DNA from: Corythucha ciliata
Lineage: Eukaryota; Arthropoda; Insecta; Hemiptera; Tingidae
DNA: 64,000 bases
Direction: 5' to 3'
Assembly (NCBI GenBank): GCA_038030265.1
Contig: CM075941.1
Span: 5,952,001 to 6,016,000 of the forward strand
The position numbers were made by a program, and so were the translations under genes. Of this stretch, positions 10,126 to 21,561 are shown piece by piece; within the stretch, counting starts at the first letter, position 1; every line of letters starts with the position of its first letter. The notes under the pieces were generated by a model. The model was not told the DNA's origin. It worked only from the letters and a program-made list of their open reading frames with translations, and made no database searches.

Positions 10126-12618
10126 CATATCAACCCCCAAGGATAAAAGCAAGGCTCCAAAAATTCTTTCAACGTCTGATATTCTTTCATTCTTTGCATC
10201 ACTAATCAATCAAACGAAAACGCCTGATTTCAAAATTGACTTTTCTCTAAAAAGCAATGCTCCTATCGTAAAACAAAAACCCTATCGTCTGACGAGGCAG
10301 AAGTACTCGTGGGCTCAACAAAAGGTACAAGAATTGTTAGAAAAGAGAATCATTAGGCCCTCACCTTCCGAGTACGCTTCTCCATGCGTAATTGTGCCGA
10401 AGGAAAATGGCAGTTGGCGTTTATGCCAGGATTATCGGGAAATCAACAAGCATACCGAATTAGATCCTTTTCCTATTATAGACGACATTATTTGCAATTT
10501 CGGTGGTTGTCACTATTTTTCAAAACTTGATTTGAAAGACGGTTTCTTGCAACTCCAGTTATCCGAACATACTAAAAAATTCACTGCTTTTGTACTTCCT
10601 TTCGGCCATTTTGAGTTCAAGCGGCTTCCCTTCGGCTGGAAGAATTCCCCATCGAAATTTCAGCGAGCCATGACTCACGTTCTAGGTGACCTACTCAACG
10701 ATCCATTGATACGCGTGTACATCGATGAGGCCACTCTAAGGATGAATGTGGGGAAAGGACATACCTCGTCCTATAAAAGTTGGCCGAGGCCAATTTAGCA
10801 GTCAACATCGATAAAAGTGCGATCGGCGAGAATCGGGTTACATTTCTTGGCAGAGTTATTGGTGGAAATACAAAAACAACGAAACAGGAGTCAATAGATA
10901 AAGTAAGAAACATGCAAAGACCACACGACCTTTACACCTTGCGAGTTTTCACTGGTTTGACAGGTCATATTCGATCTTTTATCCCTAATTATGCTAAGAT
11001 TATTCGGCCTCTGGACAGATTAAAAGCAAAGTTTGTCAAAGTTGGGGTTGCAAAAGAGGTGAAATTCGTTTGGACAGAAGAAGCAGAAGAGGCTTTTCAA
11101 CTGTTGGTTCGTAGCATTTCGTCGAACCCCATCCTTCAGTTACCCGATTGGAAACTGCCATTTGAATTGTGTACAGACTCTTCGCATTACGGTTGTGGAG
11201 GTATCCTTTATCAGCGCGATATTTCCCAAAAGAAAAAACTGCCAGCTTCGAGTAATAAGATACTACTCGTACACCTTTCTCGAAGCCTGAAATCAATTAT
11301 TCAGTTACTGACAAGGAGGCTCTAGCTGTTATAAAAGCCCTAAAATACTTTCGAAGCTATATCGAGAATAGGCCATGCACAATTCATACCGATCACCAGG
11401 CTTTAAGCTACCTTTTGACCCTAAAGGAGCCAAAAGGTCGTCTTGCAAGGTGGCAAGTACTTCTAATGGGTTATGATTTAAAAATTAACCACAGAAAGGG
11501 TAGCGACCTCGAGGATGCTGACGCCCTATCTCGGCTCTGTGTTGGCCGTTTAGAAGCAAATATTACTGAATCAACTACTCAACGAATTCACGGAAGAATT
11601 CAAATAAAACCAGAATTGATTCCAGCTGTCCTTCGGAGCTACCACGATGACCCAGAATCAGGTGGACATGACGGTTTCCTCAGGACATACTTAAAACTGA
11701 GGCAAAAATGAAAGATGACATATCCAAGTACGTGAAAACATGCTCTGACTGCCAGTTTATGAAGTTTAAGCCGAAGCCAGATGTAATGGTTGTGCCTACG
11801 CTGGCTGAACAGCCTTTTTCTAAAACTCACGTAGATTTCGCGGAATTGAGCAAAGGAAGTGAAGGCCAAAAAGTATCGAGGTCATTCTTGGTGATAGTGG
11901 ATGAGTTTTCCAAATACACATTCGCCAAGGCAATGAAGCCGAGCTCACGAGCAGTCGTTGGCTATTTAAAAAATTTCCCACACATTGAAAAGGTGAAGAA
12001 AGTAGTCAGCGACAACGGTCCTCAATTTACGTCTTCTGCAATGTCTACCTTTCTTAAAAAGAATGACATACAACTGGTCACTTCTTCCCCTTATCACCCG
12101 GCGGAAAATGGACTTGCAGAAAGGAAAATTAGAGACTTGAAGCAGTACATTTCTTTTTATCCTAACATGAAAGGAGGATGGAAGGTGTGCTTAGAATCTG
12201 CTGTGAAACACATGAACAGGTCTCATTCGGCGGCTATTGGGTGTTCACCTCACTACAAGGCATTTGGAAAGACAAACTTGTTTCCAGTGGACCTAAAATT
12301 TAGAGTCAGCGACGAAATGATCAAGGAGAGTCCCTTTACAAAAGAAGAGCAACAACGCTACTATTCTAGGATGAAGAAGAACTTTGATTCTAGGCATCCT
12401 AAAACCATCCCGAGAATAGTAGTTGGAAGCGAGATTCTGGTTCAATGCGGGTATCAAAATAGAAAGCCGTTCATAAAAGGTCCATTTGTAGTAAAACGGG
12501 TTATAAAAATGGATGATTACCCGAAAGCAATTATTTACGAAGACAACGGGCAAAACAGAACTGCTTCAATAAAGAACGTTCTTCCATACCACAGTAGACC
12601 TTCAAGTCCGGGGGAAGA
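10126..12618 (+). pseudogene. Outer Gypsy pol: RT, RNase H, integrase
   Basis: After the inner element the protease frame resumes. RT has RIIRPSPSEYASPCVIVPK, CQDYREINK, HYFSKLDLKDGFLQLQ and LPFGWKNSPSKFQ. Its active-site motif reads YIDE, so the second catalytic aspartate is changed, and a frameshift follows near 10750. The next frame carries FLGRVIGG and GLTGHIRSFIPNYAKIIRPL, then after a frameshift near 11310 the RNase H segment with IHTDHQALSYLL and DADALSRL. A further frameshift is near 11705. The integrase (to 12697 in its frame, overlapping the LTR) keeps CSDCQF, the catalytic residues in THVDFAEL, VSDNGPQF and NGLAERK, and a C-terminal chromatin-side region. Confidence 0.87.
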
Positions 12619-12749
12619 TGTAACACCTCAAAATATAAATACATGCAGTTCCCTCCAAACTCTTCCCCCTTCATATGTTAAAAAAAATAATAAATGATTA
12701 TTCTTTGGTTCTCGCTTGAAGAAATCTTTTCTTTTCAAGACGCACTACA
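12619..12749 (+). repeat. 3' LTR of the outer Gypsy element
   Basis: 131 bp, starting TGTAACACCTCAAAATATAA and ending CACTACA before CTAA. It contains AATAAATG, a possible polyadenylation signal. It is the uninterrupted version of the 5' LTR and so shows exactly where the palindromic element landed in that LTR. Confidence 0.9.
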
Positions 12750-12753
12750 CTAA

Positions 12754-13990
12754 TGCGGTGCCAAAATGTAAAAGAACCCGCCAATTTGCGGCTAATATCG
12801 AGAAAATCAGTAATTATTCTGGCTAGAATAAAGAGAAAAGTTAATTTTCAGCATAAATTGAAACAAAAAGTGCTAATTCACTGTCAAAATGGAAGAATTG
12901 CCGATTGCTAAAATGAACAAAATTCGCTAATACACGGGCTAGAAATACCTACTGCACTGCTAAAAATACGAAAAAGCGCTAATTCACGGATAAAATTGAG
13001 ACAAATTTCAATTTGCGTCAAAAATTGGAAATACGCTAATTCGCGGCTTACTCGGGCAAACTTTGAGGCTAAAATTGAGAAAAAGCGCTAATTTATGGCC
13101 ACGAGTGAAAAACTCGCAAATCCGCGGCTAAAACAGAGACGAAATCGCTATTCTGCAGCGTATGGTTATGGTGAACAAAAAAGGCTAATTTGTGGTCAAA
13201 ATTTCGAGAAAAACCGGTATTTTTCGGCTAATATTGAGTAATTTTCAGCTCATACTGAGTAAAGCGCTAGAATAGCTAATTTGCAGTTAAAATTGTGGAA
13301 AACGCCAACTCGAGGAGAGTTAAAAAAACATCGCTGATTCACAGGATAAAAAATCTACTTTGCTGCTAAAGTTGGGGGAAAAGATGAGGGGATTACCCCG
13401 CTAATCCGTTGCTAATTTGCGGCGAAAAGCGCTAATTTTCTGTTAAAGTTGACAAAAAGCACTCATTCGCGGCTAAAATGGAGAAGTTCTAGGTTTAAAC
13501 TTCACATAAGCGCTGTTTAGCGGATTGGTTGTGGAAATAGGGATAATTTGCCTACAATATATGGAAAAGGCCTTGGCTAAAATTAGGAAAAGGCCTTAGA
13601 GGTTACCAATAGAGGTTTTTATGTATAGTTAGAGAAGGACGTTTTCTTTATGTAAACGGCTAATTCCTCACTTTATCGCTTTTTCTCAATTCTATCAGAG
13701 AATTAGCCACGAATTAGTGATTCATTTCTCATTTTTAGCCGTAAATTAGTGATTTTTTTTTACCACTTTAGCCGTGAATTAGCGATTTTTCCTAATTTAA
13801 CCGTGAATTACCGAATTTTTCTTAATTTTTGCAGCAGTGAATTCGTGTTTTCCCTTATTTTTACCGCTAATGAGCGATTTTTCTCAATTTCATCCATGAA
13901 TGAGCTGCAAATTAGCGATTTATTTCCATTTTAGCCGCGAATTACAGATTTTTATTAATTTCTGCAGTGAATTCACGATTCGAAACCACG
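12754..13990. repeat. 30-bp satellite-like array with orientation switch near 13640
   Basis: Units read as GCTAAAATTGAGAAAAAGCG (minus orientation) up to about 13600, then as TTTTAGCCGTGAATTAGCGA (plus orientation) from about 13660 to 13970. The switch point carries no recognised element. There is no coding potential. Confidence 0.75.
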
Positions 13991-14600
13991 ACCTCCTAGT
14001 TTCGCGCCAGGTGCTCTAACACACACAGGTGCACAGTTGTGACTGGTGTGGTGCGGTGAGGAGGGGAGTTATTTCATAATTGTCCGGAGAAAGGGTCTTC
14101 TAAATTCAATTAATTCACTAATTGACGGACATATAAAGAAAAAGGGTTGTAAATTTGTTGTTTTTGCCCAATTCCTTTCTTAAGTCAATTATGGGATTAC
14201 TCCCCTCCTCACCACTAATTGACGGACATTATAAAGAAAAAGTGACGTAATACATGCACTGACCCGATAGGTGCAGTTTGAGTTCCGGGAGGGGATTTCT
14301 CCTGGGTGGATTCGCCCATTGTGTTCACTCCCGGGATAGCTCAGTTGGTTAGAGCATCTGGCGCGAAATTAGGAGGTCGTGGGTTCGAATCCCACCTGGG
14401 GAGCTATTTTTTCTCGGAACTCCAAAGAAGTAAGTAGGTAACCTATTTAATTTTTAAAGATGCATTTCTTTATTTTCAGCCTCCCCACTCCCTCGAATTC
14501 ACAGTTGTGACTAGGGTGGTGCAGGATGAGGAGGGGAGTAATCCCCGAATTGTCCTGAAATTGGGTCTTCTAAATTCAATTAATAAATTTTTGCAGTGAA
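13978..14600. repeat. SINE-like block with tRNA-derived head and local duplications
   Basis: The segment at 13980-14020 is an inverted copy of the tRNA-like part at 14360-14385. A further motif, GTGGTGC.G.TGAGGAGGGGAGT followed by GGGTCTTCTAAATTCAATTAA, occurs at 14045-14115 and 14515-14585, and its GGATTACTCCCCTCCTCACC part is inverted at 14193-14212. AATTGACGGACAT with TAAAGAAAAAG occurs twice (about 14118 and 14217). The pattern fits overlapping or nested copies of a short interspersed element. Confidence 0.6.
14331..14403 (+). ncRNA. tRNA-like sequence, probably a SINE head, not a functional tRNA
   Basis: It has a good A box (TAGCTCAGTTGG), a D arm (GCTC/GAGC), a B box (GGTTCGAATCCC) and a T stem (GTGGG/CCCAC). 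The anticodon arm pairs mostly by G-U (TCTGG/TTAGG), position 33 in the only possible loop is G rather than U, and the acceptor stem has a mismatch and one extra base. A second inverted fragment lies 350 bp upstream. These defects and the repetition suggest a tRNA-derived SINE promoter rather than a host tRNA gene. Confidence 0.6.
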
Positions 14601-15440
14601 TTCGTGTTTTTCCTGATTTTAGCCGCCGATAAGCGATTTTTCTCAATTTCATCCATGAATGAGCTGCGAATTAGCGATGTTTTAGCCGTAAATTAGCGAT
14701 TTATTTCCATTTTAGCCGCGAATTACCGATTTTTCTTATTTTTTGCAGTGAATTAGTGTTTTTCCGGATTTTAGCAGCTAATGAGACATTTTTCTCAATT
14801 TCATCCGTGAATTAGCGATTTTTTACAATGCTTTCATCTGTCAATTAGCTGTTGTTCTCAGTTTCAGCCGCGAACTCACCTTTGGAAGCCGAAAATCGTA
14901 TCGTTTTCATACTTTTAGCCTCTAATTAGCGCTTTTTCTACGAACTTTATCCGCGTAAGCTTATTAATGAAACTTTAGCATCGTATTTTTTTTTTTTTTT
15001 TTTTTTAGTCGTAATTTAGCGCTTTTTCTCACTTTAGTCAGTCAATCAGTAGCGTATCGTGAAAGGTTCGGGGGGGGGGGGGGGTTCGCCCCGGGCCCAT
15101 TCGCGGATATAAAAGAGAAAAGCCGCAAAATCGAAGCTAGCGAAAAACGCTAATTCACGACTGAAATTAAGAAGAATGGCTAATTAGCAACTAAAACTGG
15201 GGCAAAAATTGAGAAACATTGCTAATTCGCTAATAAAATTGACAAAACGCGCTAAATGGGGGCAAAAATTGGGACAATCCGCTAATTAGCAGACAAAACT
15301 GAAAAGAATCGCTAATTAACTCGCTCGCTAAACTTGAGAAAAATCGGGAAAAACGGTAATAAAACGGTGATTCGAGGCTAAAATTTAGGGAAACTCAAAT
15401 TCGTTGCGCTTTTGCACTTTGGCTCTAAAACTGAGAAAAC
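14601..15440. repeat. 30-bp satellite-like array with poly-G and orientation switch
   Basis: Plus-oriented units run to about 15060. A run of 16 G bases follows at about 15071, then minus-oriented units run to 15440. A T-run lies at 14989-15006. No genes are seen. Confidence 0.7.
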
Positions 15441-16642
15441 GCGCGGAGGAAAAAACAGTTCATATACCGCTGATTTTGCGGAGTGATTAGGCAAATCACT
15501 AAATTAGCGCGGCTGGTGTTACGAAAAACGCCATGAAAAGCCACGAATTGGAGTTTTCTCCACTTTAATCGCAATTTAGCGTTTTTTCCACACTTCAGTG
15601 GTTCTTTTCAATTTTTAGGAATTAGCGATTTTTCTCCATTTTAGCTACGAGTTAACGAATTTTTGTCGTGAATTCGTGTTTTTCCTGATTTTAGCCGCTG
15701 TTTTCTGCACTTTTCACTTTTACCAATTTTATCATATTTTATATTTTATTTGAACGGCTCATTAGTTTTATTATTTGTTTATTTTATTTATTTATTTTAT
15801 TTTTTTCTTCACTTTAACACGATTAGCGGTTTTTTCACTTGAGTTCACGAAGAAACGAATTGGTGTTCTCAAAATTGTATCGGTGAATGTCGCGTTTTTT
15901 CACTCTTTAGCGCTTTTTCTCAATTTTTTTCGGTAAATAATCGATTTTCTCTGTATTAGCCTCAAATTGGCGTTCTCGTAATTTTTAGCCGCGAATTACT
16001 TTTTTGTGTCATCTCTATCAGCGATTTTAGCAATATTTCCCTTAATTTTAGCCGCGAAATATCGTTTTACCACGTGAAGTGAATTGGCTGTTTAACCCAA
16101 TTTTAGCCGTGATTTAGAACTTTTTTTTTTTTCAATTCTATCAGTTAATCAATGATTTTTCTTCATTTCAGCCGTGAATTAGCCATTTTTATCAATTTTA
16201 GGCCCGCTTTATCAATCGTTGGTTAAAGAGCTGACGCCTGTTTCATGATCAAATATTTTGTCATGGTTCACAGATGATTTTTCTTAATCAGTTCCCCGAA
16301 TTTAGCGCCGTGCTCAAATTTTGGTTCTGGAATTGACATCTAGAAACCTCGAATCAGCACTTTTTAACAGTTTTGGACACAAATATAAGCACTTTTCAAC
16401 ATTTTAACCGCGAACTTGCCTCAAGAACAGCACCAGTCGAGCGCTTTCTCAGTTTTAGCCGCCTTTAGGACGTCCGAGATCGGCGTATTTTCACTGCGTT
16501 TGCTGCGAAATCGTCTCCAAAAGGCCCAAACACAATGCCGACAACTAATTTATTTCGATTTTTATCCTTTTGCTTCGTGAATTCATAACAAATGAGCTTC
16601 TTAGGGATTTTTTTGTTTTTTTTTTTCGATCGCCGTTTCATT
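15441..16642 (+). repeat. Left arm of a large inverted repeat
   Basis: Starts at GCGCGGAGGAAAAAACAG and ends at CGATCGCCGTTTCAT. It is the reverse complement of 19214-20459, with scattered differences. The arm is itself made mostly of plus-oriented 30-bp units, so the duplication post-dates the array. It carries a one-end-truncated copy of the MITE that is complete in the right arm. Confidence 0.85.
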
Positions 16643-19213
16643 GTCTTGATTTCAGTCTCGTTAATCAGCGTCTTTATTGATTTTAGCCGTGAATCAGCGA
16701 TTTTTCTTAATTTATTCGCCAATTAGCGATTTTTCTCGATTTTAGCCACGAATTAATGTTTTTGTTTTCAATTTTAGCCTCGAGTTTTAACCCGCCGATT
16801 AGCAACGTCCATCAATTTCACCCTTAAATTAGCAATTTATTTCAATTTGTGCAGTGGCGGATCTAGGATTTTAACTTGGGAGGGGTTCTACCATGAATCT
16901 CTCTCTTTTTTCTTGAGTTTCAGCCGCAAACATGCCTATATATGAACCAATAATTGGCTTTTTCTCACATTTAACCATGAATTAGCGGTTTTTCCCAATT
17001 TTTGCCGCGATCAAAGTGCTTTTTCTCAATTTTAGCCGCGAATGTTTTTCTTCATTTCAGACGCGAATCACCACATTTTCTCAATTTTAGCCGTGAATTT
17101 TCTCAAATTGATCCACGATTTATCGTTTTTCTCCGTTTCAGCGGCGAATAAGCGCTTCTTGCCCACTTTAGCCGAGAATTCACTGAAACTTTAAACAGCG
17201 AATGAGCTCTTCCTGTGCATTTTAGACGGCAATTAGCTGTTTGCGTCAGTTTTAGCCACGAGTTAACGTTTTATTCCTCTAATTTTAGCGTTTTTCTTCA
17301 CTTCTTAGTCGTGCGAATTAGCGCTCATCACCATTCTAGCCGCAAGTTATCTCGTTTCCTCAGTTCTACCAGAGAATTAGCGTTTTGTTTTCTTCGTTTT
17401 AGCTGAGCATTATTTCCGAATTTTAACAGTTAATTATTCCTTAATTTAACGCCTGAATCAACGCTTTTACTCACTTTCAGTTTCGAACTGGAGGATTTTC
17501 ACAAAATCCTTGAATTTCCGTTTATCTCCATTTCAGCTCCGCGAATGAGCGCCTTTTGTTATATTGGCCGTGAATCAACGCAATTTCCCAATTTTAGCCG
17601 GGAATTAGCGTTTGTATCAGTTTTAGCCGTGAACAAGCAGAATCACCAAAATGTATCTTTGAATTTTAGCTTCACATTAGCGCTTGCTTGTGCCGAGAAA
17701 TAGCGTATTTCTCCATTCTAGCTGCTGATAAGCGCTTTCTGCCAAAATTAGCCACGAATTAAATATTTAATTATCTTTGTTTTAGTTGCAAATAAGCATT
17801 TTACATCAATTTTAGACGGAAATTAGCGATTTGTCTCAGTTTTAGCCGTGAATAAGCGGCTTTTCTTTTAGCTTTTTTTCTCAATTTTTTACCGCGATCT
17901 ATGCGCTTTTTCTCATTTTTTAGTCGCAAATTATTTCTCAATTTTAGCCACGAATTACCACGTTTCCTCAATTTCAACCAATTTTCTCAAATCGTTCCGC
18001 GAATTGGCTTATTTCTCCATTGCGTTTTACTTGAATTTTAGACTGATATTAGTAGATTTTCTCAGTTTTAGCCGCGATTTGCGTGGCTTTTTCAACTTTA
18101 GACGTGAATTAGTGATTTTTTCTGTTGTTGCCTCGAAAAAACCACGAATTTTGCGTTTTCAAAAATTAATTGTTGAGCCAGGTGAGCGATGGACTTTAGC
18201 TTTTTCTCAATTTTCGCCACATATTAGTGATTTTTTTCATTTTCAGCCACGAATTAGTGATTTATTTTCGTTTCTACTATGAATCAAAGCTTTTCTGCTA
18301 CCGCTAAAAGCCGCTATTTGATATTTGCGTTTTTTTTTTGTTTTTTTTTTTTCAATGTTCTCCCGCGTACTTGCCCATAGAGTAGCACATTACAACGCTT
18401 TCTCAATTTCTTCTGCCTTAAAGGCCTTTAGGAATTTGGAGTTGGCGTTTTTTCTCTGGTTTGTCCGCCAAGTTGCCTTCAGATATCTCGAATCGGTGTA
18501 TTTTTCCTAATTTAAGTGGCAAATGATCGCTTGTTCTCAATATTTGCCGCTAATCATCGCTTTGAAACCTAAAAATCAATTTTTTTTCATCTATTTATGC
18601 TTTTTGGTGCCCCCCCCCCTCAATGAATAATGGCCTCACCATCACGAGCTCGCCCATTCGTCGAGAAATCATCATTCTGTGCAGATCCCCATTCAACAGT
18701 CGCCCTTTGTTATGTGCAAGGTCAGTTGCGTAGGTACGGGGGGGGGGGATATGGAGGATAGATCCCCCCCCCCCAGAGCTACAAGTATACGAACGAAGGA
18801 GCACTAGTACCATAACGAAGAGCCCCATAAAATCGTCAAAAATGAGCAAAAACATTAATTCGTGGCTAAAATCGAGAAAAATCGCTAATTGGCGAATAAA
18901 TTAAGAAAAAGCGCTGATTCACGGATCAAGTTCAGAAAAACGCAAAAAAAAACACTAAAATTAAATAAAAATCGCTAATTCACGGCTAAAATCGAAAAAG
19001 ACGCTGATTCAGAGACTGAAATCGAGGCGAAATCGCTAATTTGCGGATAAATTAAAGGAAAACGCTGATTAGTGGATAAAGTGTAGATAAACGCAAATAA
19101 ACTGCTAAAATTGAGAAAACGCCAGTTCGCGCATAAAATGTAGATAACAACCATTAACGGCTTCTGAAACCAGTGCCGGCTTTAAGGGCGTCGGGTCCTA
19201 AGCGGCGCATATA
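16643..19213 (+). repeat. Spacer of the inverted repeat: 30-bp units in plus then minus orientation
   Basis: Plus-oriented 30-bp units run to about 18560. A block at 18600-18840 contains C/G runs and a piece of the dispersed family seen at 703-945 and 61400-61650. Minus-oriented units follow from about 18850. A 'gtggcggatctagg' hAT-like end sits at 16854. No gene is recognised. Confidence 0.7.
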
Positions 19214-20459
19214 ATGAAACGGCGATCGAAAAACAAAACAAAAAAATCCCTAAGAAGCTCATTTGTTATGAATTCACGAAGCAAAAGGATAAAAATCGAA
19301 ATAAATTAGTTGTTGGCATTGTCTTTGGGCCTTTTGGAGACGATTTCGCAGCAAACGCAGTGAAAATACGCCGATCTCGGACGTCCTAAAGGCGGCTAAA
19401 ACTGAGAAAGCGCTCCACTGGTGCTGTTCTTGAGGCAAGTTCGCGGCTAAAATGTTGAAAAGTGCTTATATTTGTGTCCAAAACTGTTAAAAAGTGCTGA
19501 TTCGAGGTTTCTAGATGTCAATTCCAGAACCAAAATTTGAGCACGGCGCTAAATTCGGGGCTTAGGCCCGCTTTATCAATTGTCGATTAAGAAATTTAAA
19601 GAACTGATTAAGAAAAATCATCTGTGAACCATGACGAAATATTTGATCATGAAACAGGCGTCAGCTCTTTAATCAACGATTAATAAAGCGGGCCCAAAAT
19701 TGATAAAAATGGCTAGTTCACGGCTGAAATGAAGAAAAATCATTGATAAACTGATAGAATTGAAAAAAAAAAAGTGCTAAATCACGGCTAAAATAGGGTT
19801 AAACAGCCAATTCACTTCACGTGGTAAAACGATATTTCGCGGCTAAAATTAAGGGAAATATTGCTAAAATCGCGGATAGAGATGACACAAAAAATTAATT
19901 CGCGGCTAAAAATTACGAGAACGCCAATTTGTGGCTAAAACGGAGAAAAATCGATATTCTTCCGAAAAAAATTGAGAAAAAGCGCTAAAGAGTGAAAAAA
20001 CGCGACATTCACCGATACAATTTTGAGAACACCAATTCGTTTCTTCGTGAACTCAAGTGAAAAAACCGCTAATCCATGGTTAAAGTGAAGAAAAAAAAAT
20101 AAATAAATAAATAAATAAATAAAAACTAATGAGCCGTTCAAATTAAGAAAATGCGCCAATTCACGGATAAAATTGGTAAAAAGTGAAAAGTGCACAAAAC
20201 AGCGGCTAAAATCAGGAAAAACACGAATTCACGACAAAAATTCGTTAATTCGTGGCTAAAATGGAGAAAAATCGCTAATTCCTAAAAATTGAAAAGAACC
20301 ACTGAAGTGTGGAAAAAACGCTAGATTGCGATTAAAATGGAGAAAACTCCAATTCGCGGCTTTTCATGGCGTTTTTCGTAACACCAGCCGCGCTAATTTA
20401 GTGATTTGCCTAATCACTCCGCAAAATCAGCGGTGTATGAACTGTTTTTTCCTCCGCGC
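19214..20459 (-). repeat. Right arm of the large inverted repeat
   Basis: Reverse complement of 15441-16642 and about 45 bp longer, mainly because it keeps both ends of a small MITE. It also has an (AAAT)n stretch at 20097-20125 where the left arm has a related but diverged T/A-rich run. Confidence 0.85.
19565..19693. mobile_element. Small MITE with GGCCCGCTTTAT ends
   Basis: Terminal inverted repeats GGCCCGCTTTATCAATTGTC and GACGCC...ATTAATAAAGCGGGCC (imperfect) bound about 130 bp inside the right arm. The flanks fit a TA duplication once a C/T change is allowed. The homologous site in the left arm (about 16201-16300) lacks one terminus, so the element was present before the arms diverged and one copy later lost an end. 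Confidence 0.6.
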
Positions 20460-20463
20460 ACAT

Positions 20464-21061
20464 ATACTGCTCCTAATTTGTGGATTCCACTATGGGATCC
20501 TAATGGATTTTTAGGTTCAAAATCATCGAAATACAAATGAAAGGGGTACACTTTATCTTCTGACGAATGATGGGATGTAATTTCTTTCCACACAGGAGAT
20601 TGAATGAAATTTATTAAAGTTGGCGATTTGGAGCAGTAATCAACGTAATCATCTATTTCTTTTATGACTCCAGGGATAGACAACAAACGCTGAAAAACTT
20701 TCCGTATTGGAACGAATTGTGCTACAACGTTAACGCTTTTTGGAGGGGGATGCCGTCCCACGATTTCATCCCTGACTCCAACGACCACATCTTCAGGCTC
20801 TATGTAAGACCCAACGTTGGAAAAATATTTTTCCCTTTTATAAATTGATTTAAAAGGCTCCATGGCTGCCTTAAGACTGTTTTTCAATAATTTAGTGAAT
20901 GAATCCACGTGTTCGCAGCTCTCGCTCAACGCGGAAGGATCATTTCTGAAATAATCGATCGCTAAATTGACGTGATCACCGTAAAATGACGTAAAACCAT
21001 TGACGAAAGCCTGGACAGTTTTAGAAGTCATTCCAGGGTTTGTATGAAAAGAACTCAGGAT
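20464..21061 (-). pseudogene. Transposon-type protein fragment with YFDDFEPKNPLGSHSG motif
   Basis: An open minus-strand frame enters from the gap. Its C-terminal part contains FHLYFDDFEPKNPLGSHSG followed by IHKLGAVY. This motif belongs to a large family of uncharacterised animal proteins generally considered transposon-associated; its function is unknown. The frame loses homology at 20463, exactly where the large inverted repeat begins (GTGCGC could also be read as a splice donor). It is not part of the Gypsy integrase on the other side of the gap, although the two can be read as one frame through the Ns. Confidence 0.55.
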
Positions 21062-21561
21062 NNNNNNNNNNNNNNNNNNNNNNNNNNNNNNNNNNNNNNN
21101 NNNNNNNNNNNNNNNNNNNNNNNNNNNNNNNNNNNNNNNNNNNNNNNNNNNNNNNNNNNNNNNNNNNNNNNNNNNNNNNNNNNNNNNNNNNNNNNNNNNN
21201 NNNNNNNNNNNNNNNNNNNNNNNNNNNNNNNNNNNNNNNNNNNNNNNNNNNNNNNNNNNNNNNNNNNNNNNNNNNNNNNNNNNNNNNNNNNNNNNNNNNN
21301 NNNNNNNNNNNNNNNNNNNNNNNNNNNNNNNNNNNNNNNNNNNNNNNNNNNNNNNNNNNNNNNNNNNNNNNNNNNNNNNNNNNNNNNNNNNNNNNNNNNN
21401 NNNNNNNNNNNNNNNNNNNNNNNNNNNNNNNNNNNNNNNNNNNNNNNNNNNNNNNNNNNNNNNNNNNNNNNNNNNNNNNNNNNNNNNNNNNNNNNNNNNN
21501 NNNNNNNNNNNNNNNNNNNNNNNNNNNNNNNNNNNNNNNNNNNNNNNNNNNNNNNNNNNNN
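21062..21561. other. Assembly gap, 500 N
   Basis: Exactly 500 undetermined bases. The round number suggests a placeholder of unknown true length, so frames and distances across it cannot be trusted. Confidence 0.99.

Larger units (their letters stand above)
5062..12749 (+). mobile_element. Gypsy-type LTR retrotransposon, degraded, host of a nested element
   Basis: LTRs begin TGTAACACC at 5062 and at 12619. The 4-bp target duplication CTAA lies at 5058-5061 and 12750-12753. Order is 5' LTR, a primer-binding-site-like TGGCGC just inside it, gag, aspartic protease, then (after a second element at 6985-10120) reverse transcriptase, RNase H, integrase and 3' LTR. This gag-PR-RT-RH-IN order is that of Ty3/Gypsy elements. 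Removing 6985-10125 would make the protease and RT reading frames continuous, which supports the nesting. Stop codons and frameshifts show it is inactive. Confidence 0.92.

Noticed and set aside
14331..14403. Functional host tRNA gene
   Set aside because: No U33, a G-U-rich anticodon stem, a defective acceptor stem and an inverted copy nearby point to a SINE.
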